Shown: positions 26,720-40,135, numbered from the stretch's first letter. The stretch: 64,000 nucleotides of DNA from Prosthecobacter dejongeii (GCF_014203045.1 NZ_JACHIF010000001.1:1116001-1180000); one strand, 5' to 3'. Notes: a model not told the origin generated them from the sequence alone. A program made the numbers and translations.

Positions 26720-28138
26720 CTACGCATCGCGCAGCAGGATGGCATCCACATTGATGCCGTCATAGAGCGCATCGCTGAGGATGACTAACGGGTCGCCCAC
26801 TTTGACGTAACCATGCTTCCGCAGCATCTCGATGGCGTCGCGGATGGCTTTCTCGGGATTGCCTTCTTCAAAAGCCAGCACAAAGGGCTGCACGCCGCGT
26901 GCGGTGACCAGGGTGCGGCTGACGTGGAGGTGCGGCGTGAAAGCAAAGATGGAGGCGAACTCCGGGCGTTGATGCGCCAGCAGGTGGGCCATGACACCAC
27001 GCAGGGTGAAGACCAGGAGTTTGGAATTTGGGATGCTATTGGCCAGCAGGATGGCGGCTTTGACGGTCTTGTGCTTATTGGTCTTCAGCGGTGCATCGCT
27101 GGCGAAACGGCCAGAGGGGTACTTTTGCTCAATGCGGCGGATGACGGTGTCCAGCACCTCCACGCATTTTTCGGGGTAGCGACCGACACTGGTCTCCCCG
27201 CTCAGCATCACGCAGTCCACTTGCTCGATAACGGCATTGAAGATGTCTGTTACCTCCGCACGGGTCGGCACGGGGTTTTCGATCATGCTTTCCAGCATCT
27301 GCGTAGCCACGATGACCTTGCGGCCATGGTAGGAGCAGCGCTCCACGATGTGGCGCTGGATCAGCGGCAGGTCTTCGATGGGGCATTCGCTGCCGAGATC
27401 GCCACGGGCCACCATGATGCCGCCGCTGGCCTCCACCAGGGTATCTATGTTTTGCAGGGCCTGCTGGTTTTCGATCTTGGCGATCACGCGTGCCTTGCTG
27501 CCTTTTTGCTCCAGCAGCAGTTGCAGGTGCTGAATGTGGGCGGGTTCGCGGGCAAAGCTGAGGGCAAAGTAGTCCACCCCGAGTTCACATCCCAGGTCCA
27601 GATCCGCGTAGTCCTTTTGAGTCAAAGGTGGCAGGCGCACAGGCACACCGGGGAGATTGATATGGCGGCGGGATTTCATCTCGCCCTTCGTGAGGACGGT
27701 GCCGATGACCCGCTTGTCACTGATTTCGGTGGCCTTGATCTGGATCATGCCGCCGTCCACCATGATGATGTCTCCCACCTTGAGGTCCTTGCCCAGCTCG
27801 GGATAGTTGACAGTGACGGAGAGGGGCACCGTAGCGGCCAAATCGGGCTTGCAGCGGAATTCCACCCAGTCACCCACCTGGAGCTGCCAGGGCTGCTCCA
27901 CATCCCCGGTGCGGATGCTGGGGCCAGTGAGGTCCATGAGGACGGAGATTTCTTTGGCCCCTTTGGCCGCAGCTTCGCGGATGCGGCCATAAACCATGCG
28001 CACCCAGTCGTGCGAGGCATGGCTCATGTTGAGGCGGAAGATATCCGCGCCCTTTTCCATGAGGTTAAGGATGACTTCAGCGGACTCGGTGGCAGGCCCG
28101 AGGGTGCAAAGGATCTTGGTTTTACGCATGTGCGGCAT
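26720..28138 (-). CDS. pyk: Pyruvate kinase
   Basis: Pyruvate kinase makes ATP and pyruvate from phosphoenolpyruvate at the end of glycolysis. The 472-residue product begins MPHMRKTKILCTLGPATESA and shows RLNMSHASHDWV, VDYFALSFAREP, the catalytic lysine region VIAKIENQQALQNIDTLVEA, MVARGDLGSE, VIVATQMLESMIENPVPTRA and CVMLSGETSVGRYPEKCVEV. The C-terminal domain is of normal size. ATG 28138 is preferred because the fold starts there; ATG 28129 and ATG 28165 are alternatives and none has a clear ribosome site. It follows dnaE on the same strand with a 137-base gap. Confidence 0.96.
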   Translation of the reverse strand: MPHMRKTKILCTLGPATESAEVILNLMEKGADIFRLNMSHASHDWVRMVYGRIREAAAKGAKEISVLMDLTGPSIRTGDVEQPWQLQVGDWVEFRCKPDLAATVPLSVTVNYPELGKDLKVGDIIMVDGGMIQIKATEISDKRVIGTVLTKGEMKSRRHINLPGVPVRLPPLTQKDYADLDLGCELGVDYFALSFAREPAHIQHLQLLLEQKGSKARVIAKIENQQALQNIDTLVEASGGIMVARGDLGSECPIEDLPLIQRHIVERCSYHGRKVIVATQMLESMIENPVPTRAEVTDIFNAVIEQVDCVMLSGETSVGRYPEKCVEVLDTVIRRIEQKYPSGRFASDAPLKTNKHKTVKAAILLANSIPNSKLLVFTLRGVMAHLLAHQRPEFASIFAFTPHLHVSRTLVTARGVQPFVLAFEEGNPEKAIRDAIEMLRKHGYVKVGDPLVILSDALYDGINVDAILLRDA

Positions 28139-28275
28139 GGTTGAAGGGGGGGCCGGGAGATTCAAGCGGCAATCCTGCCATGAAGCATGAGACAGGCCAT
28201 GGTTACGATGCAGTCAGCAAGACCTCAGATTGCCCAAGAATGGGGTCCCTCCGGCGATCATCCCTGCCTGTCCGA

Positions 28276-31869
<3,594 letters not shown>

Positions 31870-31921
31870 TGGCCTGCCTAGGGTAGCCAGAAGGACGCAC
31901 TTTTCTCTCCAAAAATGCACC

Positions 31922-31945
31922 GGGCTGGAGATTCATCTCCAGCCC
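31922..31945 (-). terminator. Hairpin after the PBP1A-like gene
   Basis: GGGCTGGAGA (31922-31931) and TCTCCAGCCC (31936-31945) form a perfect 10-base-pair stem with a four-base loop. On the reverse strand it follows the PBP stop at 31960 by 14 bases, and ATTTTT follows it a few bases later. It probably ends the PBP transcript before dnaE. Confidence 0.65.
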
Positions 31946-31959
31946 TGCTGCCAGCAGCC

Positions 31960-34485
31960 TCACAGCTCGATTTTCATGGCCGGTGGCGGCTTCAGTTTGA
32001 TGACGGGCTGTTCATCGGCATCTCCCTCATCCACGCCCACGGGGACGGCGCGCAGGATGGGGGTGCCATCGTCATTGACTGGACGGGCCCGCAGGATGGG
32101 CTTCTCCGCGTTGTAAGGATCGGCCCCGAGGATGATGGGGTCTTGGAGGTGGACGGCCTCGATGTTGGCAAACTTACCCGCCTGCGCGAGCAGGGCAGAG
32201 TCAGCCGTCTGGGTGATGGCCTGGTGAAAGGCCTGCAAGTCGGCTGGCAAGCCCTCCCCTGTGTGGACGGGGCAGGTGGTGTTAAAGCTGGTGCCGGGGC
32301 GCAGATACTCGGAGTAAGTGCTGCGGACGGAGCGCTCCACCCCATCTGGACCCTTGACCTTGTCATAGCAGAAGTCGGTCGCCCGTAGGCCACTGACGCG
32401 GCAGATCTCGATGCGCTCAGCAGACTCGGGTGGATTGATGTCCTGGGGGGCGCGGCCTTTCGTGGAGGCATTGATGATGTCTGTCCAAATGGGCAGCACG
32501 ATCTTGTTGGAGAAGGCTCCTGGGTAGATAGTCTTCTGCTTGTCAAAACCCACCCAGACACCGCAGGTGACGGCGGAGGTGTAACCGAGGAACCAGAGAT
32601 CCTTCGACTCATAATGCGTTCCTGTTTTACCACCTGCCGGGAAGTCTCCCAGTCCATATTCGATGGAGGGCGAACCCGTACCCCGGTGCAGGGCCTCGGA
32701 GAGGCAGGTATGCGTCTGGTAAGCGGCGATCTCGTCCATGGCACGAACGGGTTGCAGGGTTTTTTCGTCGAGCTGGAAGACCGTTTTGCCCCGGAAGTCC
32801 GTGATGCGCTGGATCAGGTGCTGCTTGGCCGGGCGCTTGCCCAGGGTGGGGAAGCAGGAGTAGGCCAGGCACATTTCATCCAGCTTGGATTCAGTGGCCC
32901 CGAGGAAGGTGGAGGGGAACTCGCGCAGCTCGGTACTGATGCCGGCGCGTTTGGTGAAGTCGCGGAAGTCCTGGCGGATGCGGCCACCCTCGAGGGCCAC
33001 TCGTTCGCCCAGGCGGACGGTGGCAGAGTTGTGGGAACCGACCAGGGCCTCGCGAGCGCTGATGGGGTTGCGGGACCATTTGGGATCATCCACTTCCATG
33101 CCCCACTCACCCAGAATCCCTGTCAGGCCGCCGATCATCACGCGGCGATTGTCCAGGGGCTCATCCGCCAGTGGGGTCATGGGAAAGTAACCTGGCTTTG
33201 AAAAAGCGGCGGCGTAAACAAAAGGGGTGAAGGCTGTGCCCACGGGGCGGACGCCGTCGGTAGCGCGGTTGTATTGGCTGTCAATGAAGTCACGGCCCCC
33301 CACCATGGCCAGGATGGAACCATCGCTGTTATCCATGACGATGGCGGCGCCCTGGAGGTATTCGGGCATGGGACGTTTCTCGTCTTGGCTCAGGGTGCCC
33401 TGATTTTTTTTCTTGAACCACTCGCCCAGGATGCCGCGGAACTGGGTGTAAGTCTGGTGAGCATAACCGTTGCGCGCTTCCACTTCAGCGAGGCGTTTTT
33501 TCATGGCGGTTTCCGCCGCCTTTTGCAGGTCTTTGTCAATGCTGGTGTAGATCTGGAATCCGCCGATGGAGGCGCGCTCTTCACCGACCAGAGAGACGAC
33601 TTCCTGCCGTACTTCGTCAAACACGTAGCTTAGCCTGGGATCACTGCTCTGGGGTGTGGTGACCATGGGCTTCAGCTTCAGGCGTTCGGCCTCGTCGCGT
33701 TGCAGGCTGCCTTCGATGACCATGCGCTCTAGGACGTAATTGCGCTCTTTGATGGCACGTTCAGGATGGCGGATGGGCTCGATGTTATTGGGGCTTTTGA
33801 TCAGGCCGGCGATGGTGGCGCATTCTTCGATGGCGAGGTCCTTGGCGTCTTTGCCAAAGTAGCCCTGGGCAGCAGCCTGGATGCCATAGAAGTTTTTGCC
33901 GAAGAAGATGCGGTTCAGATACAGTTCCAGGATCTCGCTCTTGGTGAACTTGCGCTCAATGCGCTGAGCCACAAAGGCTTCCATGATCTTGCGTTTGTAG
34001 CTCTTTTCCATCAGGCCAAAGGTCTGGCGGGCGAGCTGCTGGGTGATGGTGCTGGCACCTTGGGTGACTTCCCCGGCTTTGAAGTTGAGGTAAACGGCAC
34101 GCACAAGACCGATGTAGTCCACCCCATCATGCTGGAAGAAGCGGCTGTCTTCCTGGGCCGTCAGTGCATTGATGAAATCTTGGGGCACTTCCTTGATCGG
34201 TACGGGAGTGCGGTTTAGCACGTAGATGCGGGAGAGTTCCTCGCCATTGCGGTCATAGATGATGCTGGCAGCTTCCAGCTTGCGGATCTCTTCCAGGTCA
34301 TACTGCTCTGCCTTTTCACGGAGAGGGGCCACGACGACGGCATAGATGCCCAGCACTGCGACACTGGCGAGAATGATGAGCGCCATGAGGGCACTGAACC
34401 AGACACGCCGGTAGAAAGGGAGTTTCAGGCCGGACTCGCCGCGCCAGTTCGTCTGGGGTTTAGGTTCCAAATCTTTGCCGAACAT
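31960..34485 (-). CDS. Class A penicillin-binding protein (PBP1A-like) with a degenerate transpeptidase domain
   Basis: The 841-residue protein has one N-terminal membrane anchor (WFSALMALIILASVAVLGIY). The glycosyltransferase domain is intact: TAQEDSRFFQHDGVDYIGLV and QGASTITQQLARQTFG. The transpeptidase domain keeps SxN as SHN (Ser about 484) and KTG as GGKTGTHYES (Lys about 620). The catalytic SxxK motif is not conserved: the aligned segment reads RPVGTAFTPFVYAAAF, with Thr about 417 and Thr about 420 replacing Ser and Lys. E. coli PBP1a has GSNIKPF there. The protein probably polymerises glycan strands without crosslinking, or uses an unusual nucleophile. It is divergent from the MidA-like gene and lies upstream of dnaE. 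Confidence 0.93.
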   Translation of the reverse strand: MFGKDLEPKPQTNWRGESGLKLPFYRRVWFSALMALIILASVAVLGIYAVVVAPLREKAEQYDLEEIRKLEAASIIYDRNGEELSRIYVLNRTPVPIKEVPQDFINALTAQEDSRFFQHDGVDYIGLVRAVYLNFKAGEVTQGASTITQQLARQTFGLMEKSYKRKIMEAFVAQRIERKFTKSEILELYLNRIFFGKNFYGIQAAAQGYFGKDAKDLAIEECATIAGLIKSPNNIEPIRHPERAIKERNYVLERMVIEGSLQRDEAERLKLKPMVTTPQSSDPRLSYVFDEVRQEVVSLVGEERASIGGFQIYTSIDKDLQKAAETAMKKRLAEVEARNGYAHQTYTQFRGILGEWFKKKNQGTLSQDEKRPMPEYLQGAAIVMDNSDGSILAMVGGRDFIDSQYNRATDGVRPVGTAFTPFVYAAAFSKPGYFPMTPLADEPLDNRRVMIGGLTGILGEWGMEVDDPKWSRNPISAREALVGSHNSATVRLGERVALEGGRIRQDFRDFTKRAGISTELREFPSTFLGATESKLDEMCLAYSCFPTLGKRPAKQHLIQRITDFRGKTVFQLDEKTLQPVRAMDEIAAYQTHTCLSEALHRGTGSPSIEYGLGDFPAGGKTGTHYESKDLWFLGYTSAVTCGVWVGFDKQKTIYPGAFSNKIVLPIWTDIINASTKGRAPQDINPPESAERIEICRVSGLRATDFCYDKVKGPDGVERSVRSTYSEYLRPGTSFNTTCPVHTGEGLPADLQAFHQAITQTADSALLAQAGKFANIEAVHLQDPIILGADPYNAEKPILRARPVNDDGTPILRAVPVGVDEGDADEQPVIKLKPPPAMKIEL

Positions 34486-34555
34486 GAGGAGATGCCCTTG
34501 ATTGCAAGGGGTGGTAATCTAATGGCAGTGACGCCACCCCGCCACTTGTTTCCCA

Positions 34556-35620
34556 ATGACCCCGCTGACAAGCATTTTGCAAGACACTCTGGCCGCCTCG
34601 TCCGAGGCGCGGCTGACCTTTGCCGAAGTGATGCAGGCAGCGCTCTACCACCCGGAGCACGGGTACTATGGTCCTGGCCCGAGGCGCATTGGCCGCAGTG
34701 GAGATTTTTACACGGCTGTCTCCGTGGGGCCTCTGTACGGTCGCCTTTTGGGGAATTTGGCGCAGCAGGTGCAGGCAGAACTGGGAAACCCGGCGGATTT
34801 TGCCGTGATCGAACAGGCCGCGCACGATGGGCAACTGGCCGAGGATGTGTTGTCCACCACCGAGTTTTCCTACTGGATTGTCGAGCCGAATCCGCGCTAT
34901 GAAGCGGTGCAGCGGCAGCGGCTCGTGCCATTTGGCGAAAGGGTCCGTTGGGTCTCATCTCTCGCGGATTTGCCTGCTATCCCGGCCCTATTCCTCAGCA
35001 ATGAACTGCCGGATGCCATGCCCGTCCACCTCGTCCAGTGGGATGGCGAGGTATGGCAGGAACTCTGGGTGCAGGCGGAAGGGGCGGCTCTGACCTTTGT
35101 GCCGGGGCCACTTTCATCGGAGACACTGGCGGTGGAAAGTGCTCGGCTGCCATGTGACCTGCCTGTAGGCTACACCACCGAGGTGAATCTGGCGGCGCTG
35201 GCCTGGATGCAGGAAGTGGCGGAGGCTCCGTTTCACGGAGTGGTTTACATCGCCGATTATGGTTTTGACGACCAGGAGCTGTATGCTCCCGAGCGCACGA
35301 CGGGCACGCTGCGTCGCTACCAAAAACATCAGACGGATGATCGGGTGCTGGAAGACTTGGGCGAGTGTGATCTGACCACGCATGTCAATTTCAACCGCTT
35401 GAGTGAGGTGGCTGAATCGCGTGGGATGACAGTTCGAGATTATGAGCTGCAAGGTCGCTTCCTGGGCAAGCTGGGCCTGCCCGTGCTGGCCGCGCTGGAG
35501 GGCCGCATGGATGCTGCCACCAAGGCACTTTTGCGGCAGTATCATTCCCTGACGCACCCGGCCTTCATGGGGCGTTCGTTTCGCATCTTGAGCCTGAATA
35601 AAGGGGCTGGGGCGAGGTAG
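34556..35620 (+). CDS. MidA/NDUFAF7-type SAM-dependent methyltransferase (COG1565)
   Basis: The 354-residue product matches the family related to NDUFAF7, which methylates an arginine of complex I subunit NDUFS2 in mitochondria. Seen here are the N-terminal block YHPEHGYYGPGPRRIGRSGD followed by FYTAVSVGPLYGRLL, FAVIEQAAHDGQLAEDVL (a variant of the usual E-x-G-x-G SAM motif), LFLSNELPDAMPVHLV (the NEL-x-D-A motif) and VVYIADYGFD. The bacterial target is unproven. Interestingly nuoB and nuoC lie about 5 kb away, though no linkage is implied. It diverges from the PBP gene with 70 bases between starts. Confidence 0.88.
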   Translation: MTPLTSILQDTLAASSEARLTFAEVMQAALYHPEHGYYGPGPRRIGRSGDFYTAVSVGPLYGRLLGNLAQQVQAELGNPADFAVIEQAAHDGQLAEDVLSTTEFSYWIVEPNPRYEAVQRQRLVPFGERVRWVSSLADLPAIPALFLSNELPDAMPVHLVQWDGEVWQELWVQAEGAALTFVPGPLSSETLAVESARLPCDLPVGYTTEVNLAALAWMQEVAEAPFHGVVYIADYGFDDQELYAPERTTGTLRRYQKHQTDDRVLEDLGECDLTTHVNFNRLSEVAESRGMTVRDYELQGRFLGKLGLPVLAALEGRMDAATKALLRQYHSLTHPAFMGRSFRILSLNKGAGAR

Positions 35621-35803
35621 ATCACCTTTGTGTTTAGCGCATCCTAGACCACTCGATGGCCCCTCACCTCTGGCGCACTCCCTGTAAACGAGGCGAGGGA
35701 GGATGTTTTTTGGACTCCGTTCGTTAATGACTAATCGGCCTTGTTGGCTTGGTCACATCGAGTTCCCGATGCCAGCTCCGGTTTGGTTCAAGAGGAAAGA
35801 CGA

Positions 35804-36778
35804 CTACAAGCCTTTGACCTGCGTCTTCACGCGCACCAGGAACATGTCTGCGGTGACGTACATGACGTCTTTTTCGGGACCGCCCCAGGCGCAGTTGCCG
35901 GTGTTTTGGCCAGTAAGGATGGTGCCCAGGTGTTTGCCTTCAGGGCTGATGATCAGCACGCCGCCGGGGCCGGTGGTCCAGACGTTGCCCAGGGTATCCA
36001 CCTTCATGCCATCGCAACCGCCTTTCCGCTCAGCGGACTTCAGGGGATGAGCGTGGAAGAAGAGGCGCCCATTTTTCACACTGCCATCGGCCTGGAGATC
36101 ATAGGCCATGAGGCGGGTGTCATCCTTGTCGGAAACGGCGATGTAGAGGGTCTTTTCATCGGGGCTGAGGGCGATGCCATTCGGCCAGAGGATGTCCTGG
36201 ATGATGAGGCTGACTTTGCCATCGGTATCCAGGCGGTAGATGCCGTGATAGGGGGCATCCTGGGGGGTGCCTTTCTTCATGCCATAAGGAGGATCGGTGA
36301 AGAAAAGGCTGCCGCTTTTGGCGATGACGAGGTCATTGGGGCTGTTGAAACGTTTGCCCTCAAACTTGTCTGCCAGAGAGGTGAAACTGCCGTCTTTCTC
36401 CAGTCTTGCGATTCTGCGCTCGCCATGCTGACAGAGGATGAGGCTGCCCTTGGCATCCACCGCGAGGCCGTTGGAGCCCTGGCCATCGCCACTGAGGCTG
36501 CCGCTGGGTTTGAGGACGGTGGTAGCGCTGGCATCGCCTTCTTTCCAGCCGAAGACGGTGTTTTCGGGTACATCGGAAAAGAGGAGCTGGCCGTCTTTCC
36601 ACACGGGGCCTTCGGACCAGTTGAAACCTGTGGCCAATACTTCGATCTTTGCGTCTGGGGCGATGAGTTTATCCAGGGCAGGGTCTAGCCTCTCGATGCT
36701 GCCTTTGAACTCAGGCACGGGTTCAGCAGCGAAGGCAGCCGTGAGGCTCAAAAAGGGAAGCAGGAGGCATTTTTTCAT
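35804..36778 (-). CDS. Secreted SMP-30/gluconolactonase-like protein
   Basis: The 324-residue protein has a signal peptide (MKKCLLLPFLSLTAAFAAEP). It then has the six-bladed beta-propeller pattern of the SMP-30/gluconolactonase/LRE family: ATGFNWSEGPVWKDGQLLFS, GQGSNGLAVDAKGSLILCQH, RFNSPNDLVIAKSGSLFFTD with PPYG, and WPNGIALSPDEKTLYIAVSD. The N-P-N-D and later N-G-I-A-L-S metal-site motifs are intact. It probably hydrolyses a sugar lactone in the periplasm. An in-frame extension to 36898 overlaps the divergent amidohydrolase start and is rejected. Eighty-eight bases separate the two start codons. Confidence 0.92.
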   Translation of the reverse strand: MKKCLLLPFLSLTAAFAAEPVPEFKGSIERLDPALDKLIAPDAKIEVLATGFNWSEGPVWKDGQLLFSDVPENTVFGWKEGDASATTVLKPSGSLSGDGQGSNGLAVDAKGSLILCQHGERRIARLEKDGSFTSLADKFEGKRFNSPNDLVIAKSGSLFFTDPPYGMKKGTPQDAPYHGIYRLDTDGKVSLIIQDILWPNGIALSPDEKTLYIAVSDKDDTRLMAYDLQADGSVKNGRLFFHAHPLKSAERKGGCDGMKVDTLGNVWTTGPGGVLIISPEGKHLGTILTGQNTGNCAWGGPEKDVMYVTADMFLVRVKTQVKGL

Positions 36779-36866
36779 AGAAGGCGAAAGCCTAGCGTGC
36801 GGCGTCCTGTCTGGGCAAGCGTTCAGTTGTTCGCACGAATCTTCCACGGCCCATCGTTGGTAGCCC

Positions 36867-38567
36867 ATGCGATTCCTTGCCTGCTGCCTGTGCCTCACGG
36901 TTTCTCTTCACGCTGCTCCTGACCTGATTCTGCATCATGGCCGTGTCATCACGGTGGATGAAGCCTTTCGCTATGCCGAAGCGGTGGCTGTGGAGGCCGG
37001 GCGCATCGTCGCGGTGGGTGGCAATGACGAGGTGCTGGCGCTGAAGGGTGAAACGACGCAGCTCCTGGATCTGGGTGGCAAGAGCTTGCTGCCGGGTCTC
37101 ATGGATTCGCATGTGCATCCGGCTGCGGCGATGACGGAGTTTGACCACGAGATTCCGACCATGGAAACCATCGCCGAGGTGCTGACCTACATCCGCACGC
37201 GTGTGGCGGCCTCCCAGCCGGGCGACCTCATCGGCCTCCGGCAGATTTTCATCACGCGTTTGGAAGAGCGCCGTTACCCGACGCGGGCTGAACTGGACAA
37301 AGTAGCTCCAGAAAATCCCGTGGTCTTTTCCACCGGGCCAGATGCCATGTGCAACAGTCTGGCGCTGAAGCTGGGTAAGATTGATCGTGACTTCAAGCTG
37401 CCGGAGGGCCACCCCGGTAAGGTCGAGAAGGATGCCGCAGGCGAACCCACGGGCCTGCTGCGTGGCTTTGCGCCGACGATCAAAGCCCCGCGCAAAGAGA
37501 AGTCTCCCTCCGCTGAGGATACTCATCGGCGCACGCTCGAACTGTTCCGTGATTATGCCTCGGTGGGCCTAACCACGATTGCGGACCGAAACTCCAGCTC
37601 CAGCCTGCTTTCGCTCTACCAAAAGATGCGGGATCAAAAAGAGCTGCCTGTGCGGGTGCGTGTCTCCATGGGTCTGAATGCGATGAGTCTCTGGCCGGCG
37701 ATGGTGAAGTCCATGGAGGAGATCATCCAGCATCCACTGACGAAGCCGAATGTGGAGCTGCAAATCATTGGCACGAAGGTGTTTCTGGATGGCGGTATGC
37801 TGACGGGCAGCTCATTGATGAGCCAGCCCTGGGGCGTGAGTGAGGCCTATGGCATCAGCGATCCGACTTACCGCGGAGAGCAAAAGATCCCGACGGATCG
37901 CCTGCGCCAAATGGTGGCGAAGATCACCGGGGTGGGCCTGCAATTCACCGCGCATTCCGTCGGGGATGCTGCCGTGGCGATGCTGCTGGGCGTGTATGAA
38001 GACGCGGACCGTGATGGATCCATCCGTGGCAGCCGCAGCAGCGTCACGCATTGTAATTTCATGCAGCCTGAATCCATCGCTCTAGCGGCGAAGCTGGGCG
38101 TGTGTGTGGATTTGCAACCCATCTGGTTGCACATGGATGGCCGCACTTTGACGGGCCATTTTGGTGAGGAAAGGATGAAACATTTCCAGCCCTTGCGTGC
38201 CTGTTTTGATCAAAAGGTCATCGTCGGTGGTGGCAGTGACCACATGCAAAAGATCGGCTCCTTTCGCAGTGTGAACCCCTACAATCCTTGGCTGGGCATG
38301 TGGACGGCGGTCACGCGCCAAGCTCGCAAACTGGACCGTCCCGTGCACCTCGAAAATGCCCTCACACGGGAAGAGGCACTGCGCCTTTACACGACCAACA
38401 ATGCCTATCTGCTGAAGCTGGAGACAGAGACTGGCTCCATCAAAAAGGGCAGGCTGGCAGATCTGATCCTGGTGGATCGAGATCCGCTCACCTGCCCCCT
38501 TGAAGACCTCCCGCAGACGGTCGTTTTGAAAACTTGGTTAGGCGGGAAAGTGGTGTTTGAGAAGTAA
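36867..38567 (+). CDS. Secreted amidohydrolase family protein, YtcJ-like
   Basis: The 566-residue protein begins with a signal peptide (MRFLACCLCLTVSLHAAPDL), then the composite beta domain (LILHHGRVITVDEAFRYAEA) typical of amidohydrolase family 3. LLPGLMDSHVHPAAAMTEFD holds the H-x-H metal motif; FTAHSVGDAAV and VGGGSDHMQKIGSF later supply a His and an Asp. The C-terminus ends with LYTTNNAYLLKLETETGSIK and KGRLADLILVDRDPL, typical of the family. Substrate unknown. It is divergent from the SMP-30-like gene and convergent with the sialate esterase gene (17 bases between stops). Confidence 0.93.
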   Translation: MRFLACCLCLTVSLHAAPDLILHHGRVITVDEAFRYAEAVAVEAGRIVAVGGNDEVLALKGETTQLLDLGGKSLLPGLMDSHVHPAAAMTEFDHEIPTMETIAEVLTYIRTRVAASQPGDLIGLRQIFITRLEERRYPTRAELDKVAPENPVVFSTGPDAMCNSLALKLGKIDRDFKLPEGHPGKVEKDAAGEPTGLLRGFAPTIKAPRKEKSPSAEDTHRRTLELFRDYASVGLTTIADRNSSSSLLSLYQKMRDQKELPVRVRVSMGLNAMSLWPAMVKSMEEIIQHPLTKPNVELQIIGTKVFLDGGMLTGSSLMSQPWGVSEAYGISDPTYRGEQKIPTDRLRQMVAKITGVGLQFTAHSVGDAAVAMLLGVYEDADRDGSIRGSRSSVTHCNFMQPESIALAAKLGVCVDLQPIWLHMDGRTLTGHFGEERMKHFQPLRACFDQKVIVGGGSDHMQKIGSFRSVNPYNPWLGMWTAVTRQARKLDRPVHLENALTREEALRLYTTNNAYLLKLETETGSIKKGRLADLILVDRDPLTCPLEDLPQTVVLKTWLGGKVVFEK

Positions 38568-38584
38568 GCTCGTAGAGCCTGCTA

Positions 38585-40135
38585 TTATTCCTTCGGTTTC
38601 GTGGTCATCGGGAAGTCATCCGTGCGGAAGGGGGTCACAGGGAGACCTTCGACACTGAGGAGGTTGCACACGGGGTTGTTGGCCCAGGCATAACGGACGG
38701 CCACTGGCTTGGCTACTTCCGCGGCGGTCACTTCCACTTTGTCACCGCCCACGATTTTGGCGGTGGCCCACACCCACTTCTTGTCTTCGCCACAGATGGC
38801 AAAACCTTTGACCTCGCTCACGTCCACGGTGCGCAAGGTGGAGCCGAAGGTGTCCAGAGTGACGATGGCTTTGTTGCCTGCAATGGCCACGGATTTGTAT
38901 TCGGGGCTGCGGTAGGGCAGCTTGAAGCCGTAGTCCTTCACCAGAGCGTGGCGGGCGAGACGCTCGGCCACGTCACGTTTGTTTTTCGGGTGAATGTCGT
39001 TGGCTTCGCCGAGATCAATGATGACGGCCTGGCCACCGTTTTTGATGGCGTTCTGGGTCTTGGTCTGGCTTTCGCGCAGTTCAGCCCAGGCACTGTCGCC
39101 AGGGGTGGGTACTTCAGGCATGAAGTCAGCCAACTGCACCCAGTAGAAGGGGAAATCACCCTGTTTCCACTCTTTGCGCCAATGCTCAATCATGAACGGG
39201 AAGAGAGAGCCGTATTCATAGGCGCGTCCGGCATTGGACTCGCCCTGGTACCAGATAGCCCCTTTGATGCCATAGCCGATGGTGGGCAGCAGCACGCCGT
39301 TGTAGATGTTTCCAGGGCGGGCATTGCCCGTGAGCCAGCTTTGAGGGGAACTGGGCTGGCGAGGAATAGGTTGGCCAGCTTTTTTGGCTTCGTCGGCCTG
39401 GGTCTTCCATTTAGCCAGAGCCACTTCGTAATCCTTTTTGGCCTTCTCAGAGTTCATGGCGGCTTCCGTCTTCACGGTGTTTTCCATGAGGCCTTTGAAG
39501 CGTGCGTCTTTCTCCAATTCATCACGCCGTACCCAGGCTTCGGCAGCGCTGCCACCCCAGGCGTTGTTGATCAGGCCCACGGGCACATCCAGCATGCGAT
39601 GCAGGACGCGACCATAGAAATAACCGACCGCGCTGAACGGGCCCACGGTCTGTGGGGAGCACTCTACCCACTGGCCTTTGAAGTCCTGCTGGGGCTCTTG
39701 AGTGCCCACTTGTGGCACGGAGATGAGGCGGATGTTCGGGTATTTCGCCGTGGCGATTTCTAGGTCTGCATCCCAGGAGGCGTTCACGCTCCACTGCATG
39801 TTGGACTGGCCGGAGCAGATCCACACCTCACCCACGAGGACGTTTTTCAGCTCGCGGGTATTGGTGCCTTTGATGCCGAGGGTGGCAGGCTGCGCATTGG
39901 CAGGTACCGCATCCAGCTTCACGGTCCATTTGCCATCCGCGCCTGCTTTGGCGGTCTTGGTCTGGCCTGCAAAGGTCACGGTCACATCCGTGCCGGGCGT
40001 ATCCCAGCCCCAGATGGGGTTGGCCTGCTTTTGCTGCAGGACCATGTTATCGCCAATGATGGCGGGTAGTTTGATTTCCGCCCGAGCCGAAAAGGCCAAG
40101 GCAGCGAGGAGTGAGGTGAGTGCGAGTGTGCGCAT
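38585..40135 (-). CDS. Secreted sialate O-acetylesterase-like enzyme
   Basis: These enzymes remove acetyl groups from sialic acids or other acetylated glycans. The 516-residue product has a signal peptide (MRTLALTSLLAALAFSARAE) and the split SGNH hydrolase domain: EVWICSGQSNMQWSVNASWD supplies the Ser, NNAWGGSAAEAWV the Gly/Asn region, AIWYQGESNAGR the next block, and LGEANDIHPKNKRDVAERLA the D-x-x-H pair. An N-terminal beta domain (PIWGWDTPGTDVTVTFAGQT) precedes it. It fits a role in deacetylating host or algal glycans along with the sulfatases of the window. Confidence 0.94.
   Translation of the reverse strand: MRTLALTSLLAALAFSARAEIKLPAIIGDNMVLQQKQANPIWGWDTPGTDVTVTFAGQTKTAKAGADGKWTVKLDAVPANAQPATLGIKGTNTRELKNVLVGEVWICSGQSNMQWSVNASWDADLEIATAKYPNIRLISVPQVGTQEPQQDFKGQWVECSPQTVGPFSAVGYFYGRVLHRMLDVPVGLINNAWGGSAAEAWVRRDELEKDARFKGLMENTVKTEAAMNSEKAKKDYEVALAKWKTQADEAKKAGQPIPRQPSSPQSWLTGNARPGNIYNGVLLPTIGYGIKGAIWYQGESNAGRAYEYGSLFPFMIEHWRKEWKQGDFPFYWVQLADFMPEVPTPGDSAWAELRESQTKTQNAIKNGGQAVIIDLGEANDIHPKNKRDVAERLARHALVKDYGFKLPYRSPEYKSVAIAGNKAIVTLDTFGSTLRTVDVSEVKGFAICGEDKKWVWATAKIVGGDKVEVTAAEVAKPVAVRYAWANNPVCNLLSVEGLPVTPFRTDDFPMTTKPKE

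Noticed and set aside
26813-28144. Forward frame of 443 codons
   Set aside because: Antisense to pyruvate kinase; composition mirrors the complementary codons.
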